Below, one piece after another: positions 19,233-28,205 of a stretch of 64,000 nt of DNA. Each line of letters begins with the position of its first letter. The stretch's first letter is position 1. The notes beneath the pieces are model-generated. The model was not told the origin of the DNA, did not search any database, and worked only from the letters and a program-made list of their open reading frames with translations. The position numbers and the translations under genes are program-made. The stretch comes from Eubacteriaceae bacterium (GTDB taxonomy: Bacteria; Bacillota; Clostridia; Eubacteriales; Anaerofustaceae). The stretch covers positions 62,001 through 126,000 of the forward strand of contig WRIY01000004.1 of assembly GCA_009782515.1 (NCBI GenBank), in the 5' to 3' direction.

Positions 19233-19920
19233 TTGGCCTCCTAAATTTTATGTTTGTTTGCAGGCAATTCCCGCGGCTAAGCGAAAATGCGCCGCATTGA
19301 ATAAACAACTAAAATGCTGGCAATACATGCTATGGCTGCCGCCATAGGCAAATATTGCTGTTAATAATTCTACAGCTTTTCGATAATTATAACACAAATT
19401 CTAAGTTTGTGTGCATAGGGAATGCCGGCTTGCAGCCTTTGGGCCCCATAGCGCAATGCCCATCATGTCTTGAAGGCATAATATGCGCAGTAAATGCAGC
19501 ATCAAAGCCAAGCTGCAGCCCGCTTGCGCTTTTGGGTGCACATATTTTAAAGCCCGCGCCAAAGGCAAAAATTCCTAGGGAATTCTTTGAGGGGAATGCT
19601 GCTATGGCTTGTATTTTTGGATGTATCTTGCATCTTGGCGAGCCAGAGCCATGCGGGTGTTTTGCACCATGCCAAATTGCCTGAAAATTATCCGGTTCGG
19701 GCTAACAATTTGAACAAATCAGCCAAAATAAAACAACTTTGTTTTAAAATCGCCAAATTCGTATGTTTGGATGCAGCAGCCCTAGAAAATCGTTGCATAT
19801 GAAATTTACTTTTGATATCATAATTTGAGATATTAGAGTTTAATAGAACGCTGAAGATTGCACGCAAAGCAGACAATATAATACTGAATATGTACCATAT
19901 TTTATAAAAAGTGTATTTAT
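19233..19920. other. Divergent intergenic region, no convincing gene
   Basis: 688 bases between the minus-strand RACo gene and the plus-strand methyltransferase. A 109-codon frame at 19355-19684 has no SD and no recognisable domain and is not called. A TATAAT box at 19877-19882 lies about 38 nt before the methyltransferase start. No cobalamin riboswitch motif was seen on either strand, although both flanking genes act on corrinoids. Confidence 0.4.
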
Positions 19921-20736
19921 ATGATAATCATTGGCGAAAAAATAAATGGCGCAATCCCTAAAGTAAGAAAAGCAATAGACGAAAGGGATGAGGCCTTCAT
20001 AGCCGGCTTGGCTTTAAAGCAGGAGCAGGCAGGAGCAAGCTATATAGACTGCTGCGCCGGGGGGGATCCCAATAAAGAGCTTGATTCCATGAAATGGCTT
20101 ATTGGCGTGATTCAGAGAGCAACCAGCGCGCCCTTGGCCATAGACAGCCCGAATGCAAGGCTGCTGGCGCAAATTCTTGAAAGCGGAATAATCAAGCAGG
20201 AAGGCATTGTAAATTCTGCCAGCGAAGAGGGCGACAAATGCGAAGTCCTGTTCTCAGCAATTGCGGGATCAGGCTGGCAGGCAGTAGCGCTGTGCTGCGA
20301 TGAGAGCGGCATCCCGCAGGATGCCGAAAAGAGAATAAGCATTGCCCTCAGCATTATAGAAAAAGCCGAAAGCTATGGAATCAGCCAAAGCAGGCTGCAC
20401 ATAGACCCTGCAGTAATGGCGCTATCTGCGCTAGGCAGCGCCATGTCTGATTTTGAGCTGTGCATAAAAAGAATAAAACAGGCTGCCCCAAACGCCACTG
20501 TCACCGGCGCGATAAGCAATATCTCATTTGGGATGCCTTATAGAAAAGCTGCCAACCAGGCTGCTATTGCTTTGGCAATAGCAGCAGGCCTTGGATCTGC
20601 GATCCTGGATCCTACAGATCAGGGCATGCAAGCGGCTATCTATGCTGCCGAAGCATTGTGCGGCATAGACAAAGGCGGCAGAAAATACAACCGCGCGTAT
20701 CGCCAGGGAAGGTTTGGAAGAAATGCGCGGAATTAA
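19921..20736 (+). CDS. Methyltetrahydrofolate:corrinoid methyltransferase paralogue
   Basis: 271 residues, pterin-binding TIM-barrel family (AcsE, MtgA, MetH domain). Signature parts: IIIGEKINGAIPKV at the N-terminus, AGASYIDCCAG (folate site), APLAIDSPNA, GIVNSASEE, and TGAISNISFGMP. It is most like the gene at 30525-31328 and more distant from AcsE at 43149-43934. It has no corrinoid protein next to it and is followed by the THF riboswitch. No SD is visible before the ATG, so translation may be weak. Confidence 0.85.
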   Translation: MIIIGEKINGAIPKVRKAIDERDEAFIAGLALKQEQAGASYIDCCAGGDPNKELDSMKWLIGVIQRATSAPLAIDSPNARLLAQILESGIIKQEGIVNSASEEGDKCEVLFSAIAGSGWQAVALCCDESGIPQDAEKRISIALSIIEKAESYGISQSRLHIDPAVMALSALGSAMSDFELCIKRIKQAAPNATVTGAISNISFGMPYRKAANQAAIALAIAAGLGSAILDPTDQGMQAAIYAAEALCGIDKGGRKYNRAYRQGRFGRNARN

Positions 20737-20757
20737 GCCATGGCACTAAAAAAATAT

Positions 20758-20852
20758 ATAGAGTAGGCAATACGCGTTAAGTAGCAAAGGATGGGATGTT
20801 GCCTTTGCACGAAAGCCCTGCCGGGCTGCGGTGTATTCGCTGCTTCCGCTAA
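20758..20852 (+). ncRNA. Tetrahydrofolate (THF) riboswitch
   Basis: Primary sequence follows the THF-I consensus: gagtag, cgcgttaagt, atgggatgttg, acgaaa, gcggtg and cttccgct in the right order and spacing. Stem P3 is caaagg/cctttg and P4 is agccc/gggct. It precedes the folate ECF S-component gene. A tgtggc/gccaca hairpin (20856-20871) without a T run sits between the aptamer and the SD (aaggag, 20896-20901), pointing to control of translation and not to termination. Confidence 0.95.
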
Positions 20853-20906
20853 TGCTGTGGCATACGCCACAATTACGGGAGTGTTACTTAAATACAAGGA
20901 GAAAAA

Positions 20907-21677
20907 TTGAAAAGTAATGCTACCAAATCTGTCCAACGACAGAAAGAAAGTGTCCAGAAACTTGTTTTCGCAAGCTTGTTCGCCGGCCTAAGCGTTGCAC
21001 TAAAGCCTTTTGAATTCTATTTTTCCAACGATCTACGCTTTAATCTTATCGAAGTGCCAATAATCATGTCTGGCATCGCCCTTGGCCCTTTTTGGGGCGC
21101 AGCAGTAGGGGGGGTGGCTGACATTATAAACTACCTCATAAAGCCAGCTGGCGCTTTCAATGTTGGATTTACAATTTCACTGGCTCTGTGCGGGGCGCTG
21201 CCGGGTGTCATGTACAGCTTTATGAGAAAGCAAAAGGGGAAATCCCAAAGAGCTGCATCAATTGCCGTGTTTATTGCAGTCTTTGCAGCAGCCTTCTTCT
21301 ACATGGGCAGATCGGGATTTTTCACAATTCAGGACGGCACGCTCTACTTGCGATCAAACCCTGTCAGCTGGGTTATTGTAGCTGTTCTGGCAGCAATAGT
21401 CGCAGGCAGCGGCATAGCCCTTGCCACGTTTTACCGCAGGTACGATTCGCCGGAAGTATTAATTAAGCCCCACAAGGTCCTCTTTTGTGTCGCTGCGGCA
21501 GAGATATGCACATCCCTTATACTAAATTCTCTGCTTTTGTACTATATGTACGGGCCCGGCACTGCAGTAACATTCCCAATCCGCGTTTTAAAAGTTGCAG
21601 TTGCCATACCAGTATTTACTACTATCTGCGTGGCCCTGCTAAATGCAATTGCCAAACGAAAGCTTATACGCTTTTAG
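20907..21677 (+). CDS. folT: Folate-type ECF transporter S component
   Basis: 256 residues, TTG start with SD caaggag. Six or so hydrophobic helices; the start (LVFASLFAGLSVALKPFEFYF) and the RFNLIEVPIIMSGIALGPFWGAAVGGVADI segment are typical of folate S components. The gene is directly under the THF riboswitch, which supports folate as substrate; the energising ECF ATPases and T subunit are not in the window. A source of folate fits the heavy folate demand of the downstream C1 genes. Confidence 0.88.
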   Translation: MKSNATKSVQRQKESVQKLVFASLFAGLSVALKPFEFYFSNDLRFNLIEVPIIMSGIALGPFWGAAVGGVADIINYLIKPAGAFNVGFTISLALCGALPGVMYSFMRKQKGKSQRAASIAVFIAVFAAAFFYMGRSGFFTIQDGTLYLRSNPVSWVIVAVLAAIVAGSGIALATFYRRYDSPEVLIKPHKVLFCVAAAEICTSLILNSLLLYYMYGPGTAVTFPIRVLKVAVAIPVFTTICVALLNAIAKRKLIRF

Positions 21678-21799
21678 GCCAAAACCGCAAATGCCGCAAG
21701 CGCCCTTTGCGGGCGCAAGCATAACAATATGGCAATAAAAGCCAGCAAAATTTAAACATGCCAGTCAAGGCATGCAACACAACCATTCGGAGGTTCAAA

Positions 21800-23476
21800 T
21801 TGAGTAAGTCAGACATCGAAATTGCACAAGAGGCAACGCCTGCCGACATTAGGGAGATAGCAAAAAAGCTAAATCTCAACGAGGAAGATCTTGAGCTTTA
21901 TGGAAAGTACAAAGCGAAGCTGGACTACAACCTGCTTAAGACTACTCCAGGCTCAGGAAACCCTGCAAAGCTTATCCTGACAACGGCCATTAACCCAACC
22001 CCTGCCGGAGAAGGCAAAACAACAACAACTGTTGGAGTTGGGCAAGCATTGGCAAAGCTCGGAAAGAACACGATAATTGCGCTTCGCGAGCCATCTCTTG
22101 GCCCTGTTTTCGGAGTTAAGGGCGGCGCTGCCGGCGGTGGGTATTCACAGGTTCTTCCTATGGAAGACATCAACCTGCACTTCACTGGCGATTTTCATGC
22201 TATAGGGGCAGCAAACAACCTCCTAGCAGCAATGATCGACAACCACATTTACCAAGGCAATGAGCTTGATATCGATCCTAGAAGAATCGTATGGCGCAGG
22301 GCAGTAGACATGAACGACCGCCAGCTGCGCAAGATCATTGACGGCCTTGGCGGCCGCAGCGAAGGCTGGCCGCGCGAAGACGGCTTTGACATAACCGTCG
22401 CCAGCGAAATCATGGCAGCTTTCTGCTTGGCAGAGTCAATAACTGACCTTAAAGAGCGCTTTGCAAGAATAGTGGTTGCATACACGCGCAAAGGCGTTCC
22501 GGTAACAGCCGGGCAGCTAAAAGCCCAAGGCGCTATGGCAGCTCTTCTAAAAGACGCCCTTAAGCCAAACCTTGTCCAGACGCTTGAAGGCACGCCTGCA
22601 TTCATCCACGGGGGCCCATTCGCAAACATCGCCCATGGCTGCAACTCTGTTATAGCTACAAAGATGGCTATGCACTTTGCAGACTATGTCGTTACAGAAG
22701 CCGGGTTCGGAGCTGACTTGGGCGCAGAAAAGTTCATCGACATCAAATGCCGCCTGGCAGAGCTTAAGCCTGACGCTGTTATTATCGTTGCTACAATCAA
22801 GGCCCTTAAATACAATGGCGGCGTGGCAAAAGCCGATGTGCAGATCGAGAACCTCGATGCGCTCGAAAAAGGATTGCCAAACCTGCTTAAGCATGTTGAG
22901 AATATTACCCAGATATTCAACCTGCCAGCTGTTGTAGCCCTCAACAAGTTCGATTCCGACACTGATGCAGAAATTGATCTTGTAACACGCAAGTGCGCTG
23001 AGCTTGGCGTTAACGTTAAGCTTTCTGAAGTATGGGCAAAAGGCGGCGAAGGCGGAATAGACCTGGCTGAGGAAGTAATTCGCCTATGCGATCAGGAATC
23101 AGAGCTCAAATTTGCCTATGATCTTGATGAGCCAATCAAGGACAAGATCGAGGCTATATCAACAAAAGTGTACGGAGCTGACGGAGTTGACTTCTCAGCC
23201 CAAGCGCTTAGGGAAATGAACAACCTGACAAAGCTCGGATACGCAAGCCTGCCTGTATGCATGGCCAAAACCCAGTATTCCTTAACAGATGATCAGGATA
23301 TTCATGGCAGGCCGGAAGGCTTTAGAATTACAATCCGCGAAATTACGCTCTCAGCAGGCGCAGGCTTTATAGTTGCTGTCTGCGGCGCTATCATGAAAAT
23401 GCCCGGATTGCCTAAAGTTCCGGCAGCTGAAATCATCGATGTTGATGAATTCGGCAAGATTGCAGGATTATTCTAA
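21800..23476 (+). CDS. fhs: Formate-tetrahydrofolate ligase
   Basis: 558 residues, the standard length. ATP + formate + H4folate to 10-formyl-H4folate, first folate step of the methyl branch. P-loop-like [33 protein letters not shown], and [16 protein letters not shown] are diagnostic. The TTG at 21800 is preferred over the upstream frame start at 21758 because ggagg lies seven bases before it and the conserved family start ([13 protein letters not shown]) begins there. First enzyme gene of the fhs-fchA-folD-metV-metF order. Confidence 0.98.
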   Translation: MSKSDIEIAQEATPADIREIAKKLNLNEEDLELYGKYKAKLDYNLLKTTPGSGNPAKLILTTAINPTPAGEGKTTTTVGVGQALAKLGKNTIIALREPSLGPVFGVKGGAAGGGYSQVLPMEDINLHFTGDFHAIGAANNLLAAMIDNHIYQGNELDIDPRRIVWRRAVDMNDRQLRKIIDGLGGRSEGWPREDGFDITVASEIMAAFCLAESITDLKERFARIVVAYTRKGVPVTAGQLKAQGAMAALLKDALKPNLVQTLEGTPAFIHGGPFANIAHGCNSVIATKMAMHFADYVVTEAGFGADLGAEKFIDIKCRLAELKPDAVIIVATIKALKYNGGVAKADVQIENLDALEKGLPNLLKHVENITQIFNLPAVVALNKFDSDTDAEIDLVTRKCAELGVNVKLSEVWAKGGEGGIDLAEEVIRLCDQESELKFAYDLDEPIKDKIEAISTKVYGADGVDFSAQALREMNNLTKLGYASLPVCMAKTQYSLTDDQDIHGRPEGFRITIREITLSAGAGFIVAVCGAIMKMPGLPKVPAAEIIDVDEFGKIAGLF

Positions 23477-23549
23477 ATATTACACATGACTTTTGCGCGC
23501 TGCCCTGGCAGCAAGCAAAAAAAAGGCTAATTCTAGCCACAAGGAGATC

Positions 23550-24176
23550 ATGCTTTATTCAGATTTAAGCATAAGCGGGTTTGCCCGCGAAACATTTTCC
23601 AAAGCGCCAGTTCCCGGGGGCGGCGGCGTTGCCGCCGCCTCAGGCGCACTAGGGGCCGCTCTTGCCGGCATGGTTTGCAACCTGACTTCAGGCAAGAAGA
23701 AGTATGCCCAGTACGAAGAAGACATCCAGGCAATAGCCGCAAAGGCCAAAGATGCCATGGAAGCGCTTGTGTCGCTTATTGACGAGGACGCTGAGAATTT
23801 CATCCCTCTCTCAAAAGCGTATTCGCTTAAGGCTTCAACCCCGGAGGAAAAGGAGAAAAACACCCAAATTCTCCAGGATGCCCTTAAGCAGGCGGCCAAG
23901 GCCCCTATTGAGATCGCAAGAATCAGCTACAGAGCAATAGCGCTCCACGAGGAGCTCCTCGACAAAGGCTCATCGCTGGCTATTTCTGATGTCGGCTGCG
24001 GCGTAGCTTTGCTCAGGGCAGCGCTCGATTCAGCATGGCTAAACATTCTAATAAACGTAAACGCGATTACAGACGAAGAATATACAAAAGCAGTAAAAGA
24101 CGAAATATCTGCCTTAGTTGAAGATGGCGGCAAAAAATGCAGAGAAATCTTCGAAAAGGTTGCGCTCAAACTATAA
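23550..24176 (+). CDS. fchA: Methenyl-H4folate cyclohydrolase, FchA type
   Basis: 208 residues, the cyclodeaminase/cyclohydrolase (FTCD C-domain) family: FARETFSKAPVPGGGGVAAAS, LGAALAGMV, all-helical remainder. It interconverts 10-formyl- and 5,10-methenyl-H4folate. The ATG at 23550 has an aaggag SD; the open frame extends upstream to 23493 but without SD or conservation. FolD downstream has the same cyclohydrolase activity, so the operon carries two enzymes for this step, as in other acetogens. Confidence 0.93.
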   Translation: MLYSDLSISGFARETFSKAPVPGGGGVAAASGALGAALAGMVCNLTSGKKKYAQYEEDIQAIAAKAKDAMEALVSLIDEDAENFIPLSKAYSLKASTPEEKEKNTQILQDALKQAAKAPIEIARISYRAIALHEELLDKGSSLAISDVGCGVALLRAALDSAWLNILINVNAITDEEYTKAVKDEISALVEDGGKKCREIFEKVALKL

Positions 24177-24208
24177 ACAGCCGGCTTTTTAGCTTGGCAA
24201 CCATGAAG

Positions 24209-24242
24209 AGAGGTGAATACAGCTGCTATATTAAATAGCAGC
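24209..24242 (+). promoter_or_regulatory. SD separated from the folD start by a hairpin
   Basis: SD agaggtga at 24209-24216. Between it and the ATG at 24252 is a perfect eight-pair stem (24222-24229 with 24235-24242). A TAA at 24246-24248 in the folD frame excludes any earlier start. Linear distance 35 nt; about 14 nt if the stem is folded. Confidence 0.6.
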
Positions 24243-24251
24243 GCTTAAGCA

Positions 24252-25157
24252 ATGGCAGCAAAAATACTTTCAGGCAACGAGGTCAGCGAATCCATACTCG
24301 CAGACGTTACAAACCAAAGCAATGAGCTTCGCGAGAAGGGAATTGTGCCAACCCTGGCAGTTTTTCGCGTAGGCGACGATCCGGGATCTTTGTCTTATGA
24401 GAAAAGCATTATCAAGAGGATGGCAGCCACAAACATCGAAGTGATCACATATGAGTTCGCTATGGATGTCACCCAGGAGGATTTCATTCTAAAGATCCGC
24501 GAAGCAAACGCTGACAGCTCTGTGCACGGCATATTAATATTCAAGCCGCTTCCCGAGCAGCTTGACGAAGAAGAGATTAAATATGCCCTAAGCCCGGAAA
24601 AAGACCCTGACGCCATGAACCCGACAAACCTTGGCAAACTCATGATATCAGATGACAAAGGCTTCTACCCATGCACCCCTGAGGGCGTTATGGAGCTGTT
24701 TAAGTTTTATGAGATCGATGTAAAGGGCAAAGACATAACAATAATCAACAACTCAAATGTCTTTGGCAAACCGCTGGCAATGATGCTCACTGATCAATTT
24801 GCCACAGTAAGCATAACCCATGTCTTCACAAAAGACGTGCAAAGCTATACCTTAAATTCTGATATAGTCATTACAGCCGCCGGCATTTACGGCCTTGTTA
24901 AGCCGGAGCAGCTCCGTGAAGACTGCATCCTCATAGATGTAGCCATGGCCCAGATGAGGGATGAGAACAGGGAGTTTGTGCTTGATGAAAACGGCAAGAA
25001 AATCCGCACTGGCGATGCGCATATAGACTGCAAAGACAAAGTCGCAATGATAACTTCTGCAACGCCTGGCTGCGGCGGCGGGACCGGCCCGATAACAACA
25101 GCCCTTCTTGGCAAGCATGTGATCAAGGGCTGCAAGCTTCAAAACGGCATACAATAG
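24252..25157 (+). CDS. folD: Bifunctional methylene-H4folate dehydrogenase/cyclohydrolase
   Basis: 301 residues. Recognised by SYEKSIIKRMA (catalytic Tyr/Lys region YxxxK), HGILIFKPLP, ATPGCGGGTGPITTALL (usually TPGGVGPMT) and the central DITIINNSNVFGKPLAMML nucleotide-binding segment. Oxidoreduction of 5,10-methylene- to 5,10-methenyl-H4folate with NAD(P). The C-terminal loop has extra Cys/Gly residues compared with the common TPGGVGPMT. The start is fixed by an in-frame stop just upstream. Confidence 0.95.
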   Translation: MAAKILSGNEVSESILADVTNQSNELREKGIVPTLAVFRVGDDPGSLSYEKSIIKRMAATNIEVITYEFAMDVTQEDFILKIREANADSSVHGILIFKPLPEQLDEEEIKYALSPEKDPDAMNPTNLGKLMISDDKGFYPCTPEGVMELFKFYEIDVKGKDITIINNSNVFGKPLAMMLTDQFATVSITHVFTKDVQSYTLNSDIVITAAGIYGLVKPEQLREDCILIDVAMAQMRDENREFVLDENGKKIRTGDAHIDCKDKVAMITSATPGCGGGTGPITTALLGKHVIKGCKLQNGIQ

Positions 25158-25168
25158 CCCTTTTGAGG

Positions 25169-25199
25169 AAAGGAGAAAGCCAAAATAATTTTTTTGGCT
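25169..25199 (+). promoter_or_regulatory. SD separated from the metV start by a hairpin
   Basis: SD aaaggaga at 25169-25176. An eight-pair stem agccaaaa/ttttggct (25178-25185 with 25192-25199) lies between it and the ATG at 25210. No ATG, GTG or TTG occurs in frame after the stop at 25186-25188 until 25210. Linear distance 33 nt; about 11 nt when folded. Confidence 0.6.
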
Positions 25200-25209
25200 A
25201 TGGCAATTT

Positions 25210-25866
25210 ATGATAATATCGCAAAAAAAGCCTCGCGAAGAGCTGTTAGCCATGCTTAGCGGCGTAAAAAAGGCAGTGCTGGTCGGCTGCGGAGAATGCG
25301 CAACAGTATGCATGACAGGCGGCGATGAGCAGCTTGAGGAGATGAAAGCCTTTCTTGAAGAAAACGGCATCAGCGTTCTGGCTTCCCTCGTATCAGGGAC
25401 AAGCTGCAACAAGCTGCTGGTGAAAAAGGAGCTTAAAGAATACAAAGACGCTATTGCTGAAGCCGACTGCATCATATCCATGTCATGCGGCGACGGGGTG
25501 CAGACAGTTGCCTCGAATGTCAGCATAGCGGTGTACCCTGCAAACAATACAATGTTTTTGGGAGAAGTCGAGAGGGTTGGGCTGTTCACAGAGGCCTGCC
25601 GCTTCTGCGGAGACTGTGTGCTGGCCAACACCGGCGCAATATGCCCGATTACAAAATGCGCAAAATCGCTGACTTCAGGCCCGTGCGGAGGCGCAAAGGG
25701 CGGGCATTGCGAAGTCAACCCTGACAACCGCTGCGCATGGATAATGATATATGAGAAGCTTCAAAGCTTAGGCACGCTGGAAAAGCTTGACATCATGACA
25801 GAGCCCAAAGGGTTCTCAGACAGCGCATACCCAAGAACAATTAGCCTAAGGGGGAGCAAGGAATGA
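25210..25866 (+). CDS. metV: MetV, zinc/iron-sulfur partner of methylene-H4folate reductase
   Basis: 218 residues, MTHFR C-terminal-domain family. Cys-rich: CGECATVC near the N-terminus and CRFCGDCVL ... CPITKCAKS ... GPCGGAKGGHCEV near the C-terminus, which bind a [4Fe-4S] cluster and zinc. MetV forms a complex with MetF and passes electrons to its flavin, which distinguishes acetogen MTHFR from the NADH-only E. coli enzyme. It overlaps metF by an ATGA. Confidence 0.93.
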   Translation: MIISQKKPREELLAMLSGVKKAVLVGCGECATVCMTGGDEQLEEMKAFLEENGISVLASLVSGTSCNKLLVKKELKEYKDAIAEADCIISMSCGDGVQTVASNVSIAVYPANNTMFLGEVERVGLFTEACRFCGDCVLANTGAICPITKCAKSLTSGPCGGAKGGHCEVNPDNRCAWIMIYEKLQSLGTLEKLDIMTEPKGFSDSAYPRTISLRGSKE

Positions 25867-26741
25867 GCAAGCTAAAAGACGCGCTTGAAAGCAAAAAATT
25901 TGCTGTTACAGCCGAAGTTGCGCCTCCTAAGGGCATAGACTTTTCCCACCAGCTGCACTGCGCAGAAGCATTGGTAGGCAGGGTAGAGGCATGCAATGTA
26001 ACTGACTTTCAGTCTGCATCGCTAAAAGCAGCCTCACTAGGCATGTGCATAAAGCTTCAGCAAATGGGAATGGAGCCTGTCTTCCAGATAACAGGCCGTG
26101 ACAGAAGCCGCCTGGCAATCCAGGGGGACATGCTTGCCGCCTCAGCTTTCGGGATCGAAAACATCCTTACGCTGACAGGCGACCACACATATGTTGGCGA
26201 CAACAGGGACTCAAAGCCGGTATTCGATCTTGACTCTGTCGGCATACTTCAGGCTGGCGAAATACTTATGGGCGGAAATGATATGGGCGGCAACGCTTTA
26301 AGCGGCGATGCTCCTTACTATTTCATGGGATCATCTGCTACTCCTGAATATGAGCCGCTTGATCTTCACCTCATGAAGATGCGCAAGAAGATAGATGCAG
26401 GAGCAAAATTCTTCCAGACTCAGGGCGTTTACTCAGCAGAGCCGTTCATTCGCTTTATGGATCAGGCTGAAAAGTACGGCGCTTACATACTCGCAGGGAT
26501 AATCCCTCTAAAGAGCGCCGGCGCCGCCCGCTACATGAACAAGAATGTGCCCGGCATAAACGTTCCTGATGATATTATTGCAAGGATGAAAGAAGCAGAA
26601 AACCCTGTAGCAGAGGGCATTCAAATTGCTGCTGAAATGATACGTGAGCTAAAAGACAAACAGCTGTGCCATGGAGTGCACATCATGGCGATCGGCGCTG
26701 AGGAAAACGTTCCACTAATCCTTGATGCTGCCGGGCTGTAG
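25863..26741 (+). CDS. metF: 5,10-methylene-H4folate reductase
   Basis: 292 residues, flavin TIM-barrel. AEVAPPKGID at the start, ACNVTDFQSA, QITGRDRSRLAIQGDML, NILTLTGDHTYVGD and KFFQTQGVY are family signatures. It reduces methylene- to methyl-H4folate. Its start overlaps the metV stop, consistent with a MetVF complex made in fixed ratio. No RnfC2-like or HdrA-like partner gene is nearby, so the electron donor is not evident. Confidence 0.95.
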   Translation: MSKLKDALESKKFAVTAEVAPPKGIDFSHQLHCAEALVGRVEACNVTDFQSASLKAASLGMCIKLQQMGMEPVFQITGRDRSRLAIQGDMLAASAFGIENILTLTGDHTYVGDNRDSKPVFDLDSVGILQAGEILMGGNDMGGNALSGDAPYYFMGSSATPEYEPLDLHLMKMRKKIDAGAKFFQTQGVYSAEPFIRFMDQAEKYGAYILAGIIPLKSAGAARYMNKNVPGINVPDDIIARMKEAENPVAEGIQIAAEMIRELKDKQLCHGVHIMAIGAEENVPLILDAAGL

Positions 26742-26751
26742 GAGCATAAAA

Positions 26752-28131
26752 ATGAAAATTACTATTATCGGCGCAGGCCCGGGCGGCTATGAAGCAGCTA
26801 TATACGCTGCAAAAAAGGGCGCCGAAGTCGTATTGGTCGAAAAAGGCGAAGTAGGCGGAACCTGCCTGAACAGAGGCTGCATCCCAACAAAAGCAATGCT
26901 CGCTTCATATGAGGCGCTTGAGGCTGTTGAGGAAGCTTCCAGCTTTGGAATTGAGCTGTCCGGAGAAATATCAGTAAATTACGAAAAGATAATCGCCAGA
27001 AAAGACAAGATAGTAGCAGGGCTTGTTAAGGGCATTGGCATGCTTTGCGACAAAGCCGGAGTAAAAATCATCAAAGGGTTTGGCAAAGTTGCCTCAGCCA
27101 ATACAGTTGAGGTAGACAAAGGCAATGGCGACATAGAGTCTATTGAATCAGACTATATAATTCTGGCCATGGGCAGCGTGCCTATAACTCCTGGCATGTT
27201 TAAATATGACGGCATCAGAGTCATCACCAGCGACGAAGTGCTGGAAATGAAAGAAGCGCCCAAGTCTATGGTATTAGTCGGCGGAGGCGTTATCGGCACT
27301 GAGATAGGCCAGTTCCTGTCAAAGATGGGCACAGATTTGACCATCGTTGAGATGATGCCACAGCTTCTGCCAACTATGGATGAGGATGTAGGCAAACAGC
27401 TCGCAAGGCAGTTTAAGAAAGAAAAGATCAACACTATTGTCGGTGACGGAATTGCTGAAGTCAACCCGGCCGAGGACTCTGTGTCTGTAACGCTTCAAAG
27501 CGGCAAAGAGCTCACAGCAGACTATTGCCTGGTTGCTATAGGCAGAATGCCATTTACTGCCGGCAGCGGCATTGACGAGATTGGCCTTGAAATGGAAGAG
27601 CGCGGAGGCAAGATCAAGGTTGATGAATACCTGAGGACATCAATCCCGAGCATCTATGCAATAGGCGATCTTATAGACTCGCCGTTCCTGGCCCACGTTG
27701 CAAGCAAGGAAGGCCTTATCGCTGTAGACAATATTTTTGGCGCACAGAAAAAGGCTGTCTACCATGCAGTTCCGGCTGCTGTGTACACAAACCCGGAAAT
27801 TGCAACAGTCGGGTATTCTGAGGCTGATCTAATTAAAGCCGAAAAACCATACAAAAAGGGAACCTTTGAATTCAGAGGCCTCGGAAAGGCCCAGACCAGC
27901 GGCCAAATACAGGGCTTCGTCAAAGTGCTAACTGACGAAGAAGGCACGCTAATCGGCGCTGCGATTGTAGGGGCACACGCTTCTGACATGCTGCAAGTGC
28001 TTACCACAGCAGTGCAGCTTGGCCTTAAGGCAGATGACGTAGCTGATTCAATATTCCCGCACCCATCAATGAGCGAAGCCATTTTGGAGGCTTTGCACGA
28101 TCTGCATGGCTTAAGCATAAACAAGCTTTAA
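26752..28131 (+). CDS. lpdA: Dihydrolipoamide dehydrogenase
   Basis: 459 residues, class I flavoprotein disulfide reductase. FAD fingerprint IIGAGPGGYEAAIYA, redox-active pair GGTCLNRGCIPTKA, NAD site LVGGGVIGTEIG, FAD-phosphate IYAIGDL, and C-terminal His-Glu dyad HPSMSEAI. The ATG at 26752 has an SD (ggagc) and begins at the conserved KITIIGAG start. Next to the gcvH-like gene. The pair without GcvT/GcvP within the C1 operon resembles the arrangement in known acetogen clusters; its exact role is open. Confidence 0.95.
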   Translation: MKITIIGAGPGGYEAAIYAAKKGAEVVLVEKGEVGGTCLNRGCIPTKAMLASYEALEAVEEASSFGIELSGEISVNYEKIIARKDKIVAGLVKGIGMLCDKAGVKIIKGFGKVASANTVEVDKGNGDIESIESDYIILAMGSVPITPGMFKYDGIRVITSDEVLEMKEAPKSMVLVGGGVIGTEIGQFLSKMGTDLTIVEMMPQLLPTMDEDVGKQLARQFKKEKINTIVGDGIAEVNPAEDSVSVTLQSGKELTADYCLVAIGRMPFTAGSGIDEIGLEMEERGGKIKVDEYLRTSIPSIYAIGDLIDSPFLAHVASKEGLIAVDNIFGAQKKAVYHAVPAAVYTNPEIATVGYSEADLIKAEKPYKKGTFEFRGLGKAQTSGQIQGFVKVLTDEEGTLIGAAIVGAHASDMLQVLTTAVQLGLKADDVADSIFPHPSMSEAILEALHDLHGLSINKL

Positions 28132-28156
28132 ACGCTGCTTAAGCCCTATTTTATTT

Positions 28157-28198
28157 AAGAGAGGTGAAGCAAGGCCAGCTGGCGTGCAGCCAGCTAGC
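28157..28198 (+). promoter_or_regulatory. SD separated from the gcvH start by a hairpin
   Basis: SD aagagaggtga at 28157-28167. Stem agctggc/gccagct (28177-28183 with 28189-28195), extended across one mismatch by gc/gc to 28174-28198. A TGA at 28200-28202 in the gcvH frame forces the start to 28206. Linear distance 38 nt; about 13 nt when folded. Confidence 0.55.
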
Positions 28199-28205
28199 GT
28201 GAATT

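Noticed and set aside
19355-19684. 109-codon plus-strand frame in the gap before the methyltransferase
   Set aside because: No SD, Pro/Cys-rich composition without a domain, codon pattern unlike neighbours.
19233-19920. Search for a cobalamin riboswitch near the corrinoid genes
   Set aside because: No B12-box-like sequence was found on either strand here or before 30525, 40014, 44228 or 53239.
24852-25727. Minus-strand frame of 291 codons opposite folD/metV
   Set aside because: Antisense shadow; the plus-strand genes are unambiguous.
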